NCBI GenBank assembly: GCA_024277705.1
Contig: JAJRUQ010000088.1
Span: forward strand, 1-40,374
Direction: 5' to 3'
Origin: Gammaproteobacteria bacterium
GTDB taxonomy: Bacteria > Pseudomonadota > Gammaproteobacteria > SZUA-229
Length of the DNA: 40,374 nucleotides
This document shows, in pieces, positions 15,657 to 25,233 of this stretch (its first letter is position 1; every line of letters begins with the position of its first letter). The position numbers and the translations under genes were made by a program. The notes under the pieces were generated by a model. That model did no database searches and was not told the DNA's origin. It worked only from the letters and a program-made list of their open reading frames with translations.

Positions 15657-17285
15657 TTATAGAGCACCAAATGCAGCATATTGATCATAAGCACCGCCCA
15701 GGCCATGATTACCAAAAGCATTGGCAAACTGGGCAATATCTCCGTTTAATGACATGTAATTCAGTAATACCGTATTCACCAGCAAGTTAACGTTGTTGGC
15801 CGCCGGGCTGGAGGAAGTAACCACCGAACCATCAGCAGAAAAACGACCAATCTGCCGACCGGTGATTATTGGTGTTGGTTTGCCGGCGGGATTAAACACC
15901 AGGAAATAGGAGCAGGCGGTTGAAGAATTATCACCGGTCCATTGCCCTTTACCGCGACCACCAAGAACAGTACCGGCATCAGCGCTATCATCCCTGGCAC
16001 CATTACTGGAAACCGAACCATCACTGTAAACATAAATCATAAGCGGTTTATTCAGTTTGGCGGCATAATTCAGACAGGCACCAATACAGCGTCCTGCCCG
16101 AAGGTCACGGTTCTCACCGGTTCTGCGATCCCCGGTATGATAATCGTAGCCACTCATGGTAATGCAACCACCGGCAGAATAACCGTTAAGTACCATTTTC
16201 ATCACCGAAGCTGTTTTACGGAATTCCGCATCATCATCCAGTTCCTGTGTTGAAAAAATATCCAGGATATCGGTGTCTTTGCTCGGATCCACTTCTTTAC
16301 CGGCAAAACGGTCAGCCAGATCGGCTGCTTTCAGATAACCACAACGTACCAGATCTTTCACCACTTCATCTCTGGTTAAACCGGTATTGACGGTTCCCAG
16401 TTTCAGTTTTTTATGGCTTATCCGCGCCATTGATTCCATAACCGCAGTAACATCGGCCGGATTACTCAGTGTTGCGGTCAGTTCACCGACATCAACCATG
16501 CCGGTAACATCGCTGGGCCGGTCGACCTTGGTCGGACGAAATTCAGGATTAACCATGTCCGCTGGTGCTACTGAATTGCCCCCTGAATCAGAGCTGCGCG
16601 AACCAATCAGGTCAACCACGCTGCCCCTGCCGCCGGCAATTGATATACCATACAGGGGATTATGCGGATTGTTACCGGTATCATTATCCGAACGTGCCGG
16701 TATCACACAGCCATCCACGTTACCGACAGCAAGCCCGGCTTTTTCCAGTATGCCTTTTAACATGGCACTGTCAGCATGAAACTGCAAACCAAGATCACTG
16801 TTGACGAAGTCATTATTTAAACTGGGGCTCAACAAACTGAAATTTGTTGAATCCAGGCCCGGCACCATATCACCGGGGATCCCCATTTTGCTGTAGCCGG
16901 CGGTGGTGATAGTGCCATCATTCTGTCCACCGGCGCCGCCAATCAACACATTTGAGCCCGCCAGATTGGCACCACCAGCCAGGTCAAAACAGATAAAGGG
17001 GACTTTTGCGTCACCGGTAAGTCCGCCCAATGAACAGTTTATATCGCTTGCCAGAGAATCAATATCAGAAGACAGCGCAGCCATCGCCTGATTGGGATTG
17101 GCAAACAGACTGAAAACACCACCGCTCAGTACGGTTGCCGAACCTGCAAGAAACCCCTGACGGATAAAATCACGGCGGCTAACAGGACGGGCATGGTCAT
17201 TATGATAAAGCGGATCGTCAACAGACAATATCTGTTTTTTTGAACGGAGTTTTCGCATAGCTTCACGACTTAATTTACGGATCAT
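15657..17285 (-). CDS. Tat-exported DUF1501-like protein
   Basis: This 542-residue protein has a twin-arginine signal (SRRDFIRQGF, Arg 37-38) with a hydrophobic segment and cleavage near AMA-A (about residue 69). It is therefore exported folded, possibly with a cofactor. The mature part has glycine-rich strands (ICFDLAGGANLAG), and HTGDRRTGENRDLRAG followed by LNKPLMIYVYSDGS, resembling DUF1501 proteins (alkaline-phosphatase-like fold; planctomycete DUF1501 partners of cytochrome proteins). No classical phosphatase nucleophile is identified. It starts 9 bp after the LamG cytochrome gene. Tat export plus heme and flavin neighbours suggests a redox or metallo role, but no reaction can be assigned. 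Confidence 0.78.
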   Translation of the reverse strand: MIRKLSREAMRKLRSKKQILSVDDPLYHNDHARPVSRRDFIRQGFLAGSATVLSGGVFSLFANPNQAMAALSSDIDSLASDINCSLGGLTGDAKVPFICFDLAGGANLAGSNVLIGGAGGQNDGTITTAGYSKMGIPGDMVPGLDSTNFSLLSPSLNNDFVNSDLGLQFHADSAMLKGILEKAGLAVGNVDGCVIPARSDNDTGNNPHNPLYGISIAGGRGSVVDLIGSRSSDSGGNSVAPADMVNPEFRPTKVDRPSDVTGMVDVGELTATLSNPADVTAVMESMARISHKKLKLGTVNTGLTRDEVVKDLVRCGYLKAADLADRFAGKEVDPSKDTDILDIFSTQELDDDAEFRKTASVMKMVLNGYSAGGCITMSGYDYHTGDRRTGENRDLRAGRCIGACLNYAAKLNKPLMIYVYSDGSVSSNGARDDSADAGTVLGGRGKGQWTGDNSSTACSYFLVFNPAGKPTPIITGRQIGRFSADGSVVTSSSPAANNVNLLVNTVLLNYMSLNGDIAQFANAFGNHGLGGAYDQYAAFGAL

Positions 17286-17294
17286 AATATTTAC

Positions 17295-19949
17295 CTATTG
17301 GATCAGCATGGCGGCACTGCCGACGACTGCTGCGCAAACAGCTTTTGTAATTTGAGCGGTACGTTCAGCAGTATAGATATCGCTGACCAGGTCACAGGGG
17401 AAATCAGCGTTATAGGCCGGATCCACCCCTGCCACAGGACAGGTCGTCATGCGTGATATCAAACTGTTATAGCTGTAACTTCCGGCAACGGTTGTGAGTG
17501 TCTGCGAAGTACTGGCACCCAGTAAATCGGCAATTTCTGTCAGATCCGGCTGTGAGTCAAGGTTCAATGACAATACCGCCGACAATACAGGATCTATAAC
17601 ATAAGCCCGTTTAGCTGGCGTATTAAATGCTGTTTCAGCCGATTCATTAAAGTCCACATTGGTAAACAGATAACGTCCGGTATCACCCGTCGGTAACAGA
17701 CGATCGGCTTCCACCCGTTCACTGCAGGAGGTTAATGCCAGCTGCGCAATCGCCATTTGATGCGAGGAAAGAAACGCATCAATGGTTTCAACAGTGGGCA
17801 ATTGCTGCTTGTATTGCAGAAATAAAGCATCAACCGCGCTATTGGTGATGGGGATTCCGGTTAATTCGGCAATAGTTGCATTAATTTCATCAAAGGTACG
17901 CACCCCGATATCGGCAACCGGATCAGCGTCAGCCGGTGCTGCCGGTGGTGTTGGCAGCGGTTCAACAAAAGCATTACTGTTATTGGCAATCACTTCAAAA
18001 GTCAGGAAAAATTCATCACTTTCCGGCCCTTTCTCCAGCGCAATGACCGCGCCGTTGGCCGACAGTAACTGACCATCAACCGCATTATAGGAGCTGTCAA
18101 CAACGGTATCCATATAAGCAAATGACTGGCCGGCGACCGCCTGTTTGCCGTTAATGCCAATGCGCATTTTTTTGATACCAAAGCCACCGGGCACCCAGTC
18201 GCTGTTCAGGTTAATAAAGGTCGGCTGATCAAACAGATAACTGAAAGCATCAAATTGCGACACTTCAAAGCGGATATAACTTTCCGGAATGCCAACCTGA
18301 TCTGCCACAGAAAATAACAGGAAATATTTCTGGCCGACGCCGGCATCAAAGTTCTGTTTTATCTGGGTATCGGTTAATGCACGATTATGAACCGCCACCA
18401 GACGCAGTTTGCCACTCCAGGGTTTACTGTTGGCGGAACTGTTACCGAGCACGAAAGCAAAGGTATCATCCCAGCCACTTAACGTTGTTGGCTCGGTGAT
18501 CGGATCACTGACATTAATCAGTTCCCCGTTGACATAGATTTTACGGCCTTCAATCGGATCATAACTGGCTACCACGTGTTGTAAACTCGACTGCAGAATT
18601 TCTCCGGCATCCTCTGTTGACAGGAACGGTTCGCCATTATCATCAGAAGCATTACTGCGATTATTGAAATTATAGTTATACAGGGTTTGCGACAATGCCA
18701 TGTTTTTCTGGCTGGAACCGGCATCCAGACTTACTATATTGGCATCTTCCTGAGTCACATTGGCGGGAATCACCCAGGCTTCAATGGAATATTCTCCTGA
18801 TGACTGAATAAAGTCGTGCAGTTTTTTACTGCTGATGGTGTCGGCCCAGGCTTTACCACCGGCAAGATCCAGACCATAAGCGCCTAACCAGCTAACACTG
18901 CCGCTGAGGCTCAAATGCATGAAAGGTTCGATACCACTGGTATCAAAAGCCGTTGATCCGGTACCGGCTTTAAATTCCCAGATAGCAATCAGATTGGATT
19001 CATGGCGATTACCGCCGGAAGCAATAATGCCGTCTTCCAGCAACACCAGCGCCTTGCTGGTTAATAATGACGGGTCGATAACATCCGCGATAATAGCATC
19101 GGCAAACTGCTGAATCGCTGCCAGCATAATCCCGGCATCGCCATCAACATTGCCGCTAACCGGATCGATCTGACCACAGTCAGACCAGCAGTTATGGCCA
19201 TCCAGTAAACGCTGCACCAGACGTGAATTGATCGGTAAATCAATATTAATCTTGGGTTTTGCCGCCTCGTAGGCGGACGTTACATCCGGGTTGGCAAAAA
19301 ACGGTGACTGCTGCTGAATAATCGCTTCTTCATAATGGCAGGATAGACAGTATTGCTGTAACAGCGGGTGTACCGTGTCGGCAAAACTGGCAGGTGAATT
19401 ATCGGTAGCCGCAGCAGGATAGGTTTTACTGTCCCCGGGATTTTTGATCTCAGGGGCGGTCAGTGGAATAACCCGGGCCGTATTAACATCACCGGAGACA
19501 CCCGCCCAGTTGCTGATCATACTCTCAATACTGTCGGCACAAACACTGGCAAACTGCTCCCAGCAATTGTGGCCAGCGGCAACTTTTGTCACCAGTAATG
19601 AGCTCGCCGGATCCTGTAAATCAACCAGAGGAACCGCGAACGAATAAGCAACATTAACATCACCGGGATCAACAAACGTCGGTGACTGCAAACTGCCATG
19701 ACACTGGCCGCAGCGATTTTCCGCTTTCAGGCTGTTCCAGAGATTAACTTCAAATGAACGTACATCCGCGGTCGCTGCCGGTGGACCCTCGTTAACACTG
19801 CCGCCATCATCCTGAATCTGGTTCTGCAGCGTTGCCGGGCCATCACAGGCGATAAGTATCAGCGGCAGGGTAAACAGCAAACCAGCTTTGGCAGCAGGTA
19901 TTATATTGAATAGTTTTTTAACGTTATGATAGGCAGAGATCATCTTCAA
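17295..19949 (-). CDS. Di-heme-type LamG lipoprotein
   Basis: This 884-residue protein has lipobox LIAC-D (Cys 35; Asp at +2, an inner-membrane retention signal in E. coli). Two heme-binding CxxCH motifs follow, CGQCH (Cys 80) and CLSCH (Cys 201), each with a downstream GHNCW motif (126-130, 251-255), so the cytochrome unit is duplicated. A concanavalin-like LamG domain spans ~320-545 (EYSIEAWVIPAN, LQHVVASYDP, GKLRLVAVHNRALTDTQIKQNFDAG). The remaining ~300 residues are of unknown type. The combination resembles planctomycete cytochrome/LamG surface proteins. It overlaps the upstream gene by 4 bp. Covalent heme requires the Ccm system, not seen here. Confidence 0.85.
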   Translation of the reverse strand: MKMISAYHNVKKLFNIIPAAKAGLLFTLPLILIACDGPATLQNQIQDDGGSVNEGPPAATADVRSFEVNLWNSLKAENRCGQCHGSLQSPTFVDPGDVNVAYSFAVPLVDLQDPASSLLVTKVAAGHNCWEQFASVCADSIESMISNWAGVSGDVNTARVIPLTAPEIKNPGDSKTYPAAATDNSPASFADTVHPLLQQYCLSCHYEEAIIQQQSPFFANPDVTSAYEAAKPKINIDLPINSRLVQRLLDGHNCWSDCGQIDPVSGNVDGDAGIMLAAIQQFADAIIADVIDPSLLTSKALVLLEDGIIASGGNRHESNLIAIWEFKAGTGSTAFDTSGIEPFMHLSLSGSVSWLGAYGLDLAGGKAWADTISSKKLHDFIQSSGEYSIEAWVIPANVTQEDANIVSLDAGSSQKNMALSQTLYNYNFNNRSNASDDNGEPFLSTEDAGEILQSSLQHVVASYDPIEGRKIYVNGELINVSDPITEPTTLSGWDDTFAFVLGNSSANSKPWSGKLRLVAVHNRALTDTQIKQNFDAGVGQKYFLLFSVADQVGIPESYIRFEVSQFDAFSYLFDQPTFINLNSDWVPGGFGIKKMRIGINGKQAVAGQSFAYMDTVVDSSYNAVDGQLLSANGAVIALEKGPESDEFFLTFEVIANNSNAFVEPLPTPPAAPADADPVADIGVRTFDEINATIAELTGIPITNSAVDALFLQYKQQLPTVETIDAFLSSHQMAIAQLALTSCSERVEADRLLPTGDTGRYLFTNVDFNESAETAFNTPAKRAYVIDPVLSAVLSLNLDSQPDLTEIADLLGASTSQTLTTVAGSYSYNSLISRMTTCPVAGVDPAYNADFPCDLVSDIYTAERTAQITKAVCAAVVGSAAMLIQ

Positions 19950-21172
19950 ATTCCTTTACAATAAGCGGCAACATCTCGAAATACCTGCTTCATTCTATAG
20001 CCGCCAGCCTTGAAATCCGTCACGATACTGTCCACTTCTGTGCGATCAGCACTATTACCCGGTTCGCGCAAACAAACCGTCTGAAAGGCTTTTTTCACCT
20101 GACACTGGGCAAACGCTTCGGTATTTGCCAGTTCCATGCCCAGAGATTTAGCACCGCTGCCAATGGCATGGCCTTTTTCATCCAGTGTTAAACCGGGGTA
20201 GTTATCAGACCAGCCCAGCAAGGCATTTTGACCATTACGCCAGTAGTTAATCCAGCTGTCATCAGTGGTCACATAACCGGGTTTAAAATTATTTTCATTA
20301 TTCAGAAACTTTGCCTGTACCGCATTCGGGGTGTACTCCAGTTGTGCCGTATTCTCAACAACATTACCGTCACTATCAGCTGTGAAAATAAGATTGTAAT
20401 AAGCAAAAGCTCCCATCATGCCATCCATACCTGCATGACAACCGACACAGCTGTTCAGATAAATGCGGCTGTCACCGCCCGGGCTACGCGATACATCCTG
20501 ATGCACCCGGTCTGGTATGCGCGAATTATCTTTCAATGGCTCCAGATCCGTACATAAATGATTCATTAAAGTAAAACGAAACATGGCACGACTGGTACCA
20601 AGATAGAAAAAAGCCCGGGAAGCAGCACGCGTGGTCATAACACCTGCGGTGGCCGTACCGTCAAGGCCGGTAACAGCACTCTGTGTTTGTCGCAGCAAAA
20701 TCGTATTATCCGCCAGATTGCCGGCCACCGGCCCCAGCGCTTCCAGTACTTCATAATGCTGGTTATCAGTATTGGCATATGCCGGTGAATTGTTACCGGT
20801 ATACAGGATATCGCCATAAAGTACTTCACGAAAATCGATATCATCACGAATCATACCAATCACCGTAGCGGTATAATCATTCAGAGGCGTAAAAACAGAT
20901 TGATCTTCGTTCGTCCATGGCGCCACAAAGTTCTTTAAAGTAACATTGTAAAAAGCAGGATTTTCCAGTGCTAAATCAGCAGCCGATTTACCGCCGGAAT
21001 CAGTAAGCAGCAGGGCTTCCATCTCAGAAAGAACTGCTTCACTCGGTGGTATGCCGGTGAGACGATCGTGAATACGTTTCGCCTGACGCCTTTGTTCAGC
21101 ATCAGCTAACACAACCTGGCTGAAAACAAGTGCTGTTGTTAGCGAAGAAAGAAGTAAGAATTTTTTAAGCAT
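19946..21172 (-). CDS. CxxCH (cytochrome-like) exported protein, DUF1588-like
   Basis: From the ATG at 21172 this is 408 residues with a signal peptide (LTTALVFSQVVLA-DA) and one heme-binding motif CVGCH (Cys 242-His 246) in SCVGCHAGMDGMMGAF. This resembles the DUF1588/1592 cytochrome-like proteins of Planctomycetes and some Proteobacteria. The rest is helical with paired Cys near residues 207 and 360-370. The ORF track extends upstream to 21334 without a signal peptide; the internal start is preferred. It is the first gene of the 13-gene minus-strand operon, with the shared promoter region upstream to 21498. Confidence 0.8.
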   Translation of the reverse strand: MLKKFLLLSSLTTALVFSQVVLADAEQRRQAKRIHDRLTGIPPSEAVLSEMEALLLTDSGGKSAADLALENPAFYNVTLKNFVAPWTNEDQSVFTPLNDYTATVIGMIRDDIDFREVLYGDILYTGNNSPAYANTDNQHYEVLEALGPVAGNLADNTILLRQTQSAVTGLDGTATAGVMTTRAASRAFFYLGTSRAMFRFTLMNHLCTDLEPLKDNSRIPDRVHQDVSRSPGGDSRIYLNSCVGCHAGMDGMMGAFAYYNLIFTADSDGNVVENTAQLEYTPNAVQAKFLNNENNFKPGYVTTDDSWINYWRNGQNALLGWSDNYPGLTLDEKGHAIGSGAKSLGMELANTEAFAQCQVKKAFQTVCLREPGNSADRTEVDSIVTDFKAGGYRMKQVFRDVAAYCKGI

Positions 21173-21498
21173 AGCTGAAAGATGTCCCTGAAAAAATAAT
21201 CCACCAATGAATAACTGAATGCTATAAATAGCAACGCAGTACACTAGCATAGCCAACAAGCATGAATAAAGATTTATATTTAGGGATTTAGGGATAGTTT
21301 GCAAAAATAAAATCGGGTATTGGTTTACGCCCACACCTGAATTATCATCATAATTGCATACTCTTTATTGATTCTAGTTGGAAGTAAAAAAATTTGCTTA
21401 CCGTTAAGCGTCGAAATACTGCCACTTATCGGTAACTTCTGACGAAATCTCAACAGGAGGCAATAATAAGCAATATCAGACAACTTTTAAGGATTATT
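21173..21498. promoter_or_regulatory. Divergent intergenic region of the redox/motor locus
   Basis: 326 bp between the minus operon and the HzsA-like gene must hold both promoters. On the minus strand TTGCAA followed ~16 bp later by an A/T box is a weak candidate. A short tandem motif tttaggga (near 21280-21295) is present. AAGGA precedes the ATG at 21499 and GGGA the ATG at 21172. No riboswitch or strong operator palindrome was identified. Confidence 0.45.
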
Positions 21499-24279
21499 AT
21501 GGTGTGCTCACACTTTACCGGAATGGCAACCAGGCTATACGCTATCACGCTTGTGGCTTTTTCCCTGTCCTCCTGTACAGAAACTATCGGCAGTTCCGAA
21601 ATAACCGGAGCCGACCCCGGTGTACTGGAAGCCCCTATCGCTTTTGTGAAACGACCGATTCCGGTCGACGATAATGATAATGAAATGCAGTCTGACCTGC
21701 GTGAGCCCTTGTTTTTTGCTGCTGGCGGCGATATTTATCTACGCAGCAACTCCACGGTAACCGCCACAGAACTGAATATCACCGCTGACATAACCGCAGG
21801 CCAGGGCGATGTGAAAGACTTAAAGCCTTCTTTTGATGGCACCCGCTTATTGTTCAGCCTCCGCCTGTTCGACCCGAACCCCAACGATGATGACACGCCC
21901 AGCTGGAATATTTATGAATATGACCTGGCAGCAAAAACAACACGGCGCATCATCAGCAATGACCTGACCGCTGAACAGGGTGATGATATCGGCCCTGCCT
22001 ACCTGCCGGATGGCCGTATTGTTTTTAGTTCCAACAGACAGCGTCAGTCCGGAGAAATGCTGACCAATGAAGGCAAACCCCGCTTCCGCGCCCTTGATGA
22101 AGACAGAAACACCGTTGCCATGGTATTACATGTAATGGATAGTGACGGCGGTAATCTGCAGCAAATTTCCTTCAATCAAAGCCATGATCTTGATCCACTG
22201 GTATTAAGCAACAGTTACCCCGGTGAAATCGCCTTTACCCGCTGGGATAATACCGCGAGCAACGATGCCATGCATCTGTACAAAATAAACCCCGATGGCA
22301 GTGCTCTGCAGGTATTATACGGTGTCCACAGCCATGACACCGGTACCAATAATGCCGGGACAAATGATTCAACCATCCAGTTTACACAGGCAGAAGAAAT
22401 GCTGGACGGAAGGATAATGGCAATCACCCGGCCATATACCGGAACTTATGGCGGCGGCAACATTGTTATTATCGATATTGAAAATTTTGTCAATCAAACA
22501 CAGCCGGTATTTAACATGACCGGTTTACCGGGCCCGGCACAAACACCGGCAACCATCAATAACGTCAGCACTGCCGCTGACGAAATATCAACAGCCGGCC
22601 GCTACAGCGCCGCCTACCCGTTATGGGACGGCAGTAACCGTATTCTGGTCAGTAAAAGCATCTGCGTGCTGAAACTTGATGGTATCAGTCGCCCCTGCAT
22701 AGAGCCCTATCTGTCAAATGTTGACAGCGTAGAAGTGTCACCGGTTTATGGCATCTGGCTCTATGACGTGAGCAACAATACAGAAAGAATCATCATTCTT
22801 GCCGAACAGGGTATGGTTATTACCGATATTGTGGCGCTGCAATCACGTCCTGCTCCCATGATAAAATCGAACGCTAATATCAATACGCTGTGGGCAGATG
22901 AAGGCATGGCCGCTGTTCATGTGAAAAGTGTTTATGATTTTGGCAATGCCGGCTTTGACGGTTGTTTTCTGTCAGAATGCAGCAGTGCCGCCGGCATAAA
23001 CTCGGTCAATGACCTGGGTGATCCGATGCAGGCCACTGCCGACCAACGCCCTGCCCGTTTTATACGGCTGATAAAAGCGGTAGCACTGCCGGACCGCAAT
23101 GATCCTGATCTGGGCAATGATGCTCCCAACCTTAATCGTGCTGCTTTCGGACCGTCAAGAAATCAGGGCATGCGTGAAATCATAGGTTATGCCCCGGTCG
23201 AACCCGATGGTTCAGTCAAGGTAAAAGTGCCGGCAAACATTCCTCTGGCGATCAATGTACTGGATAAATCCGGCAGACGTATCGGTGCACGACATGAAAA
23301 CTGGTTTCAGTTAAAACCAGGTGAAACCATGACCTGCACCGGCTGCCACACACACAACACTGACAACAATGCGGCCCCGGAAATACACCATCGCCCTGAT
23401 GCGGAAACACCCTCAATCAATACCGGCATACCCGCCAGTGGCATCTTTGAAAACACCCGCATCCCCGGCAGCACCGATGTTTATTTTGGCAATCCAGGGG
23501 AAACCATGGCCGAGGTCCGGTTCAAACTGGCAACCACAGAACCACAGCTCAGTCCGGATCTTTTTTATAGTGATGTCTGGACAAACCCGGATTTACGTGA
23601 CGTGGACGCAGCATTCAGCCTTGAATATGCCAACCTTGCAACACCACCACCCGCCAGCAATAATTGCTTGCGCGATGCCGCTGCCTGGGATTTCAAATGC
23701 CGCATCGTAATTAATTATGAGCAGCACATACATCCGATGTGGTCAGTACCCCGTGGCGTAGATGGTGCCAACACCTGCACTAACTGCCATACCACTTTTG
23801 ATAACACGCTCATGCTGGACAAAGTCGCTGACGGCCAGCTTGATCTGACTGATGGTTTTTCAGATCAGCAAATGGCACGCTTCAAATCATATCGGGAGTT
23901 ATTTTTCAGTGATGCCGGACAGGAGCTGGATGCAACCGGCACACTGGTGAACATCCAGATTGAAGTGCCGATTCTTGATGAAAACGGTGCTCCTGCTGTC
24001 GATCTTAACGGCACTCCATTAACCGAATTTATCGATGACCCGGATGCCAGCACCGCCGCAAGCATGTCAGCAAATGGTGCCAGGAACAGTTATTTTATGG
24101 AAAAAATGACAGAAACCGAACTAATCGCCGGCAGAAGACTATTATCTCCAGGTCAGGCAAATTATCTCAATCATTCCACATTTATGAGTGCCGATGAACT
24201 GCGCCTGATCAGTGAATGGCTGGATATAGGTGCGCAATACTTTAATGACCCATTTGACCCTGATGTGCCGATGAATTAA
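21499..24279 (+). CDS. HzsA-related di-heme lipoprotein (beta-propeller + cytochrome)
   Basis: This 926-residue protein has lipobox LSSC-T (Cys 26), an N-terminal TolB/WD40-like propeller (residues ~60-450; LKPSFDGTRLLFSLRL, GPAYLPDGRIVFSSNRQ), then a middle domain resembling that of hydrazine synthase alpha (GYAPVEPDGSVKVKVPAN...WFQLKPGETMTCTGCH) and two CxxCH motifs, CTGCH (Cys 613) and CTNCH (Cys 760). HzsA uses two hemes for hydrazine synthesis, but HzsA-like proteins outside anammox bacteria are common and of unknown function. HzsB and HzsC are absent here. The start ATG has AAGGA six bases upstream. It probably forms an outer-membrane-anchored electron carrier or enzyme for the neighbouring system. 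Confidence 0.83.
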   Translation: MVCSHFTGMATRLYAITLVAFSLSSCTETIGSSEITGADPGVLEAPIAFVKRPIPVDDNDNEMQSDLREPLFFAAGGDIYLRSNSTVTATELNITADITAGQGDVKDLKPSFDGTRLLFSLRLFDPNPNDDDTPSWNIYEYDLAAKTTRRIISNDLTAEQGDDIGPAYLPDGRIVFSSNRQRQSGEMLTNEGKPRFRALDEDRNTVAMVLHVMDSDGGNLQQISFNQSHDLDPLVLSNSYPGEIAFTRWDNTASNDAMHLYKINPDGSALQVLYGVHSHDTGTNNAGTNDSTIQFTQAEEMLDGRIMAITRPYTGTYGGGNIVIIDIENFVNQTQPVFNMTGLPGPAQTPATINNVSTAADEISTAGRYSAAYPLWDGSNRILVSKSICVLKLDGISRPCIEPYLSNVDSVEVSPVYGIWLYDVSNNTERIIILAEQGMVITDIVALQSRPAPMIKSNANINTLWADEGMAAVHVKSVYDFGNAGFDGCFLSECSSAAGINSVNDLGDPMQATADQRPARFIRLIKAVALPDRNDPDLGNDAPNLNRAAFGPSRNQGMREIIGYAPVEPDGSVKVKVPANIPLAINVLDKSGRRIGARHENWFQLKPGETMTCTGCHTHNTDNNAAPEIHHRPDAETPSINTGIPASGIFENTRIPGSTDVYFGNPGETMAEVRFKLATTEPQLSPDLFYSDVWTNPDLRDVDAAFSLEYANLATPPPASNNCLRDAAAWDFKCRIVINYEQHIHPMWSVPRGVDGANTCTNCHTTFDNTLMLDKVADGQLDLTDGFSDQQMARFKSYRELFFSDAGQELDATGTLVNIQIEVPILDENGAPAVDLNGTPLTEFIDDPDASTAASMSANGARNSYFMEKMTETELIAGRRLLSPGQANYLNHSTFMSADELRLISEWLDIGAQYFNDPFDPDVPMN

Positions 24280-24444
24280 TGTCGCGTCGGCAATACTAAT
24301 GCTTGCACCGGTCTGCAACAAACTGAGCGATAACCCAGTCATCACCCGCAGCAGCGAGTGCTGATACTAAAACCAGTAAAAAACCAGGGCCGGCACAGGG
24401 ATGACTCTATTAATCATGTATGAATTTGTAAATGTTTGATTAGA

Positions 24445-25233
24445 ATGTATAAAAATTGTAATCAACACCGGTTTTTTTACTGGCCTCTGTACATTTTTTT
24501 GTTGTTAGTTTTTTCAGCAGAAATACAGGCGTCATCAGAGGACACGGTATTACTGACCATCGCTGACCCGTTTATTGAAATGCGCACCGGGCCCGGTGAA
24601 GCTTATCCGGTATTCCATGTGCTTGATCGCGGCCAGCAGTTCAGCATCATAGAACGTAAAACTCTGTGGTATAAGATTCGCTCGCAGAACAAAAAAACCG
24701 GCAACAAAACCGGCTGGGTCAGCAAGCAACAGATGCAGCAGACACTGTTACCTTCGGGACAGTATTTACAGCTTAGTGAGGAAACACAGGAAGATTTTAT
24801 TCAAAGACAGTGGGAGCTGGGAGTCACCTCGGGGCAGTTAGCAAATGCCCCGGTATTATCCGTATATGGCGGTTACCTGTTGACTGAAAATATATCCGCC
24901 GAAATCACCCTGGCGCATTCAGTTGCCAGTGTGTCCAGCAGTAATATGGTCAAATTAAATTTATTAATGCAACCTTTTCCAGAATGGTGGATTTCACCTT
25001 TTTTTACTCTGGGAGCAGGCTCCTTACAGGTGATTCCCAAGGCAACACTAATCGATCCGGCTGATAAACAGAATGCAATAAGTCAGGTTGGACTGGGCAT
25101 AAAAACATATTTAACCCGAAAATTTATTTTACGCTTTGAATATAATCAATATATTATTTTCTCAGCCAATAATGACAAAGATGAAAACGAGGACATAGCT
25201 GAATGGAAACTTGGTTTCGCAATTTTTTTCTGA
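24445..25233 (+). CDS. SH3b plus outer-membrane beta-barrel protein
   Basis: From the ATG at 24445, ~262 residues: signal peptide (ending near IQA-SS), a bacterial SH3 domain (about residues 30-95; LLTIADPFIEMRTGPGEAYPVF, WYKIRSQ, GWVSKQQM) and an eight-stranded-type barrel (residues ~115-262) ending in the aromatic FF typical of outer-membrane barrels. The SH3b domain may bind peptidoglycan or a partner in the periplasm. It overlaps the next barrel gene by 31 bp in another frame. The track's first codon is TTG; ATG is preferred. It is 165 bp downstream of the HzsA-like gene with no obvious terminator between. Confidence 0.8.
   Translation: MYKNCNQHRFFYWPLYIFLLLVFSAEIQASSEDTVLLTIADPFIEMRTGPGEAYPVFHVLDRGQQFSIIERKTLWYKIRSQNKKTGNKTGWVSKQQMQQTLLPSGQYLQLSEETQEDFIQRQWELGVTSGQLANAPVLSVYGGYLLTENISAEITLAHSVASVSSSNMVKLNLLMQPFPEWWISPFFTLGAGSLQVIPKATLIDPADKQNAISQVGLGIKTYLTRKFILRFEYNQYIIFSANNDKDENEDIAEWKLGFAIFF

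Noticed and set aside
21499-24279. Hydrazine synthesis (anammox) capability
   Set aside because: Only an HzsA-like protein is present; HzsB/C and hydrazine dehydrogenase are absent and the genomic context is gammaproteobacterial.
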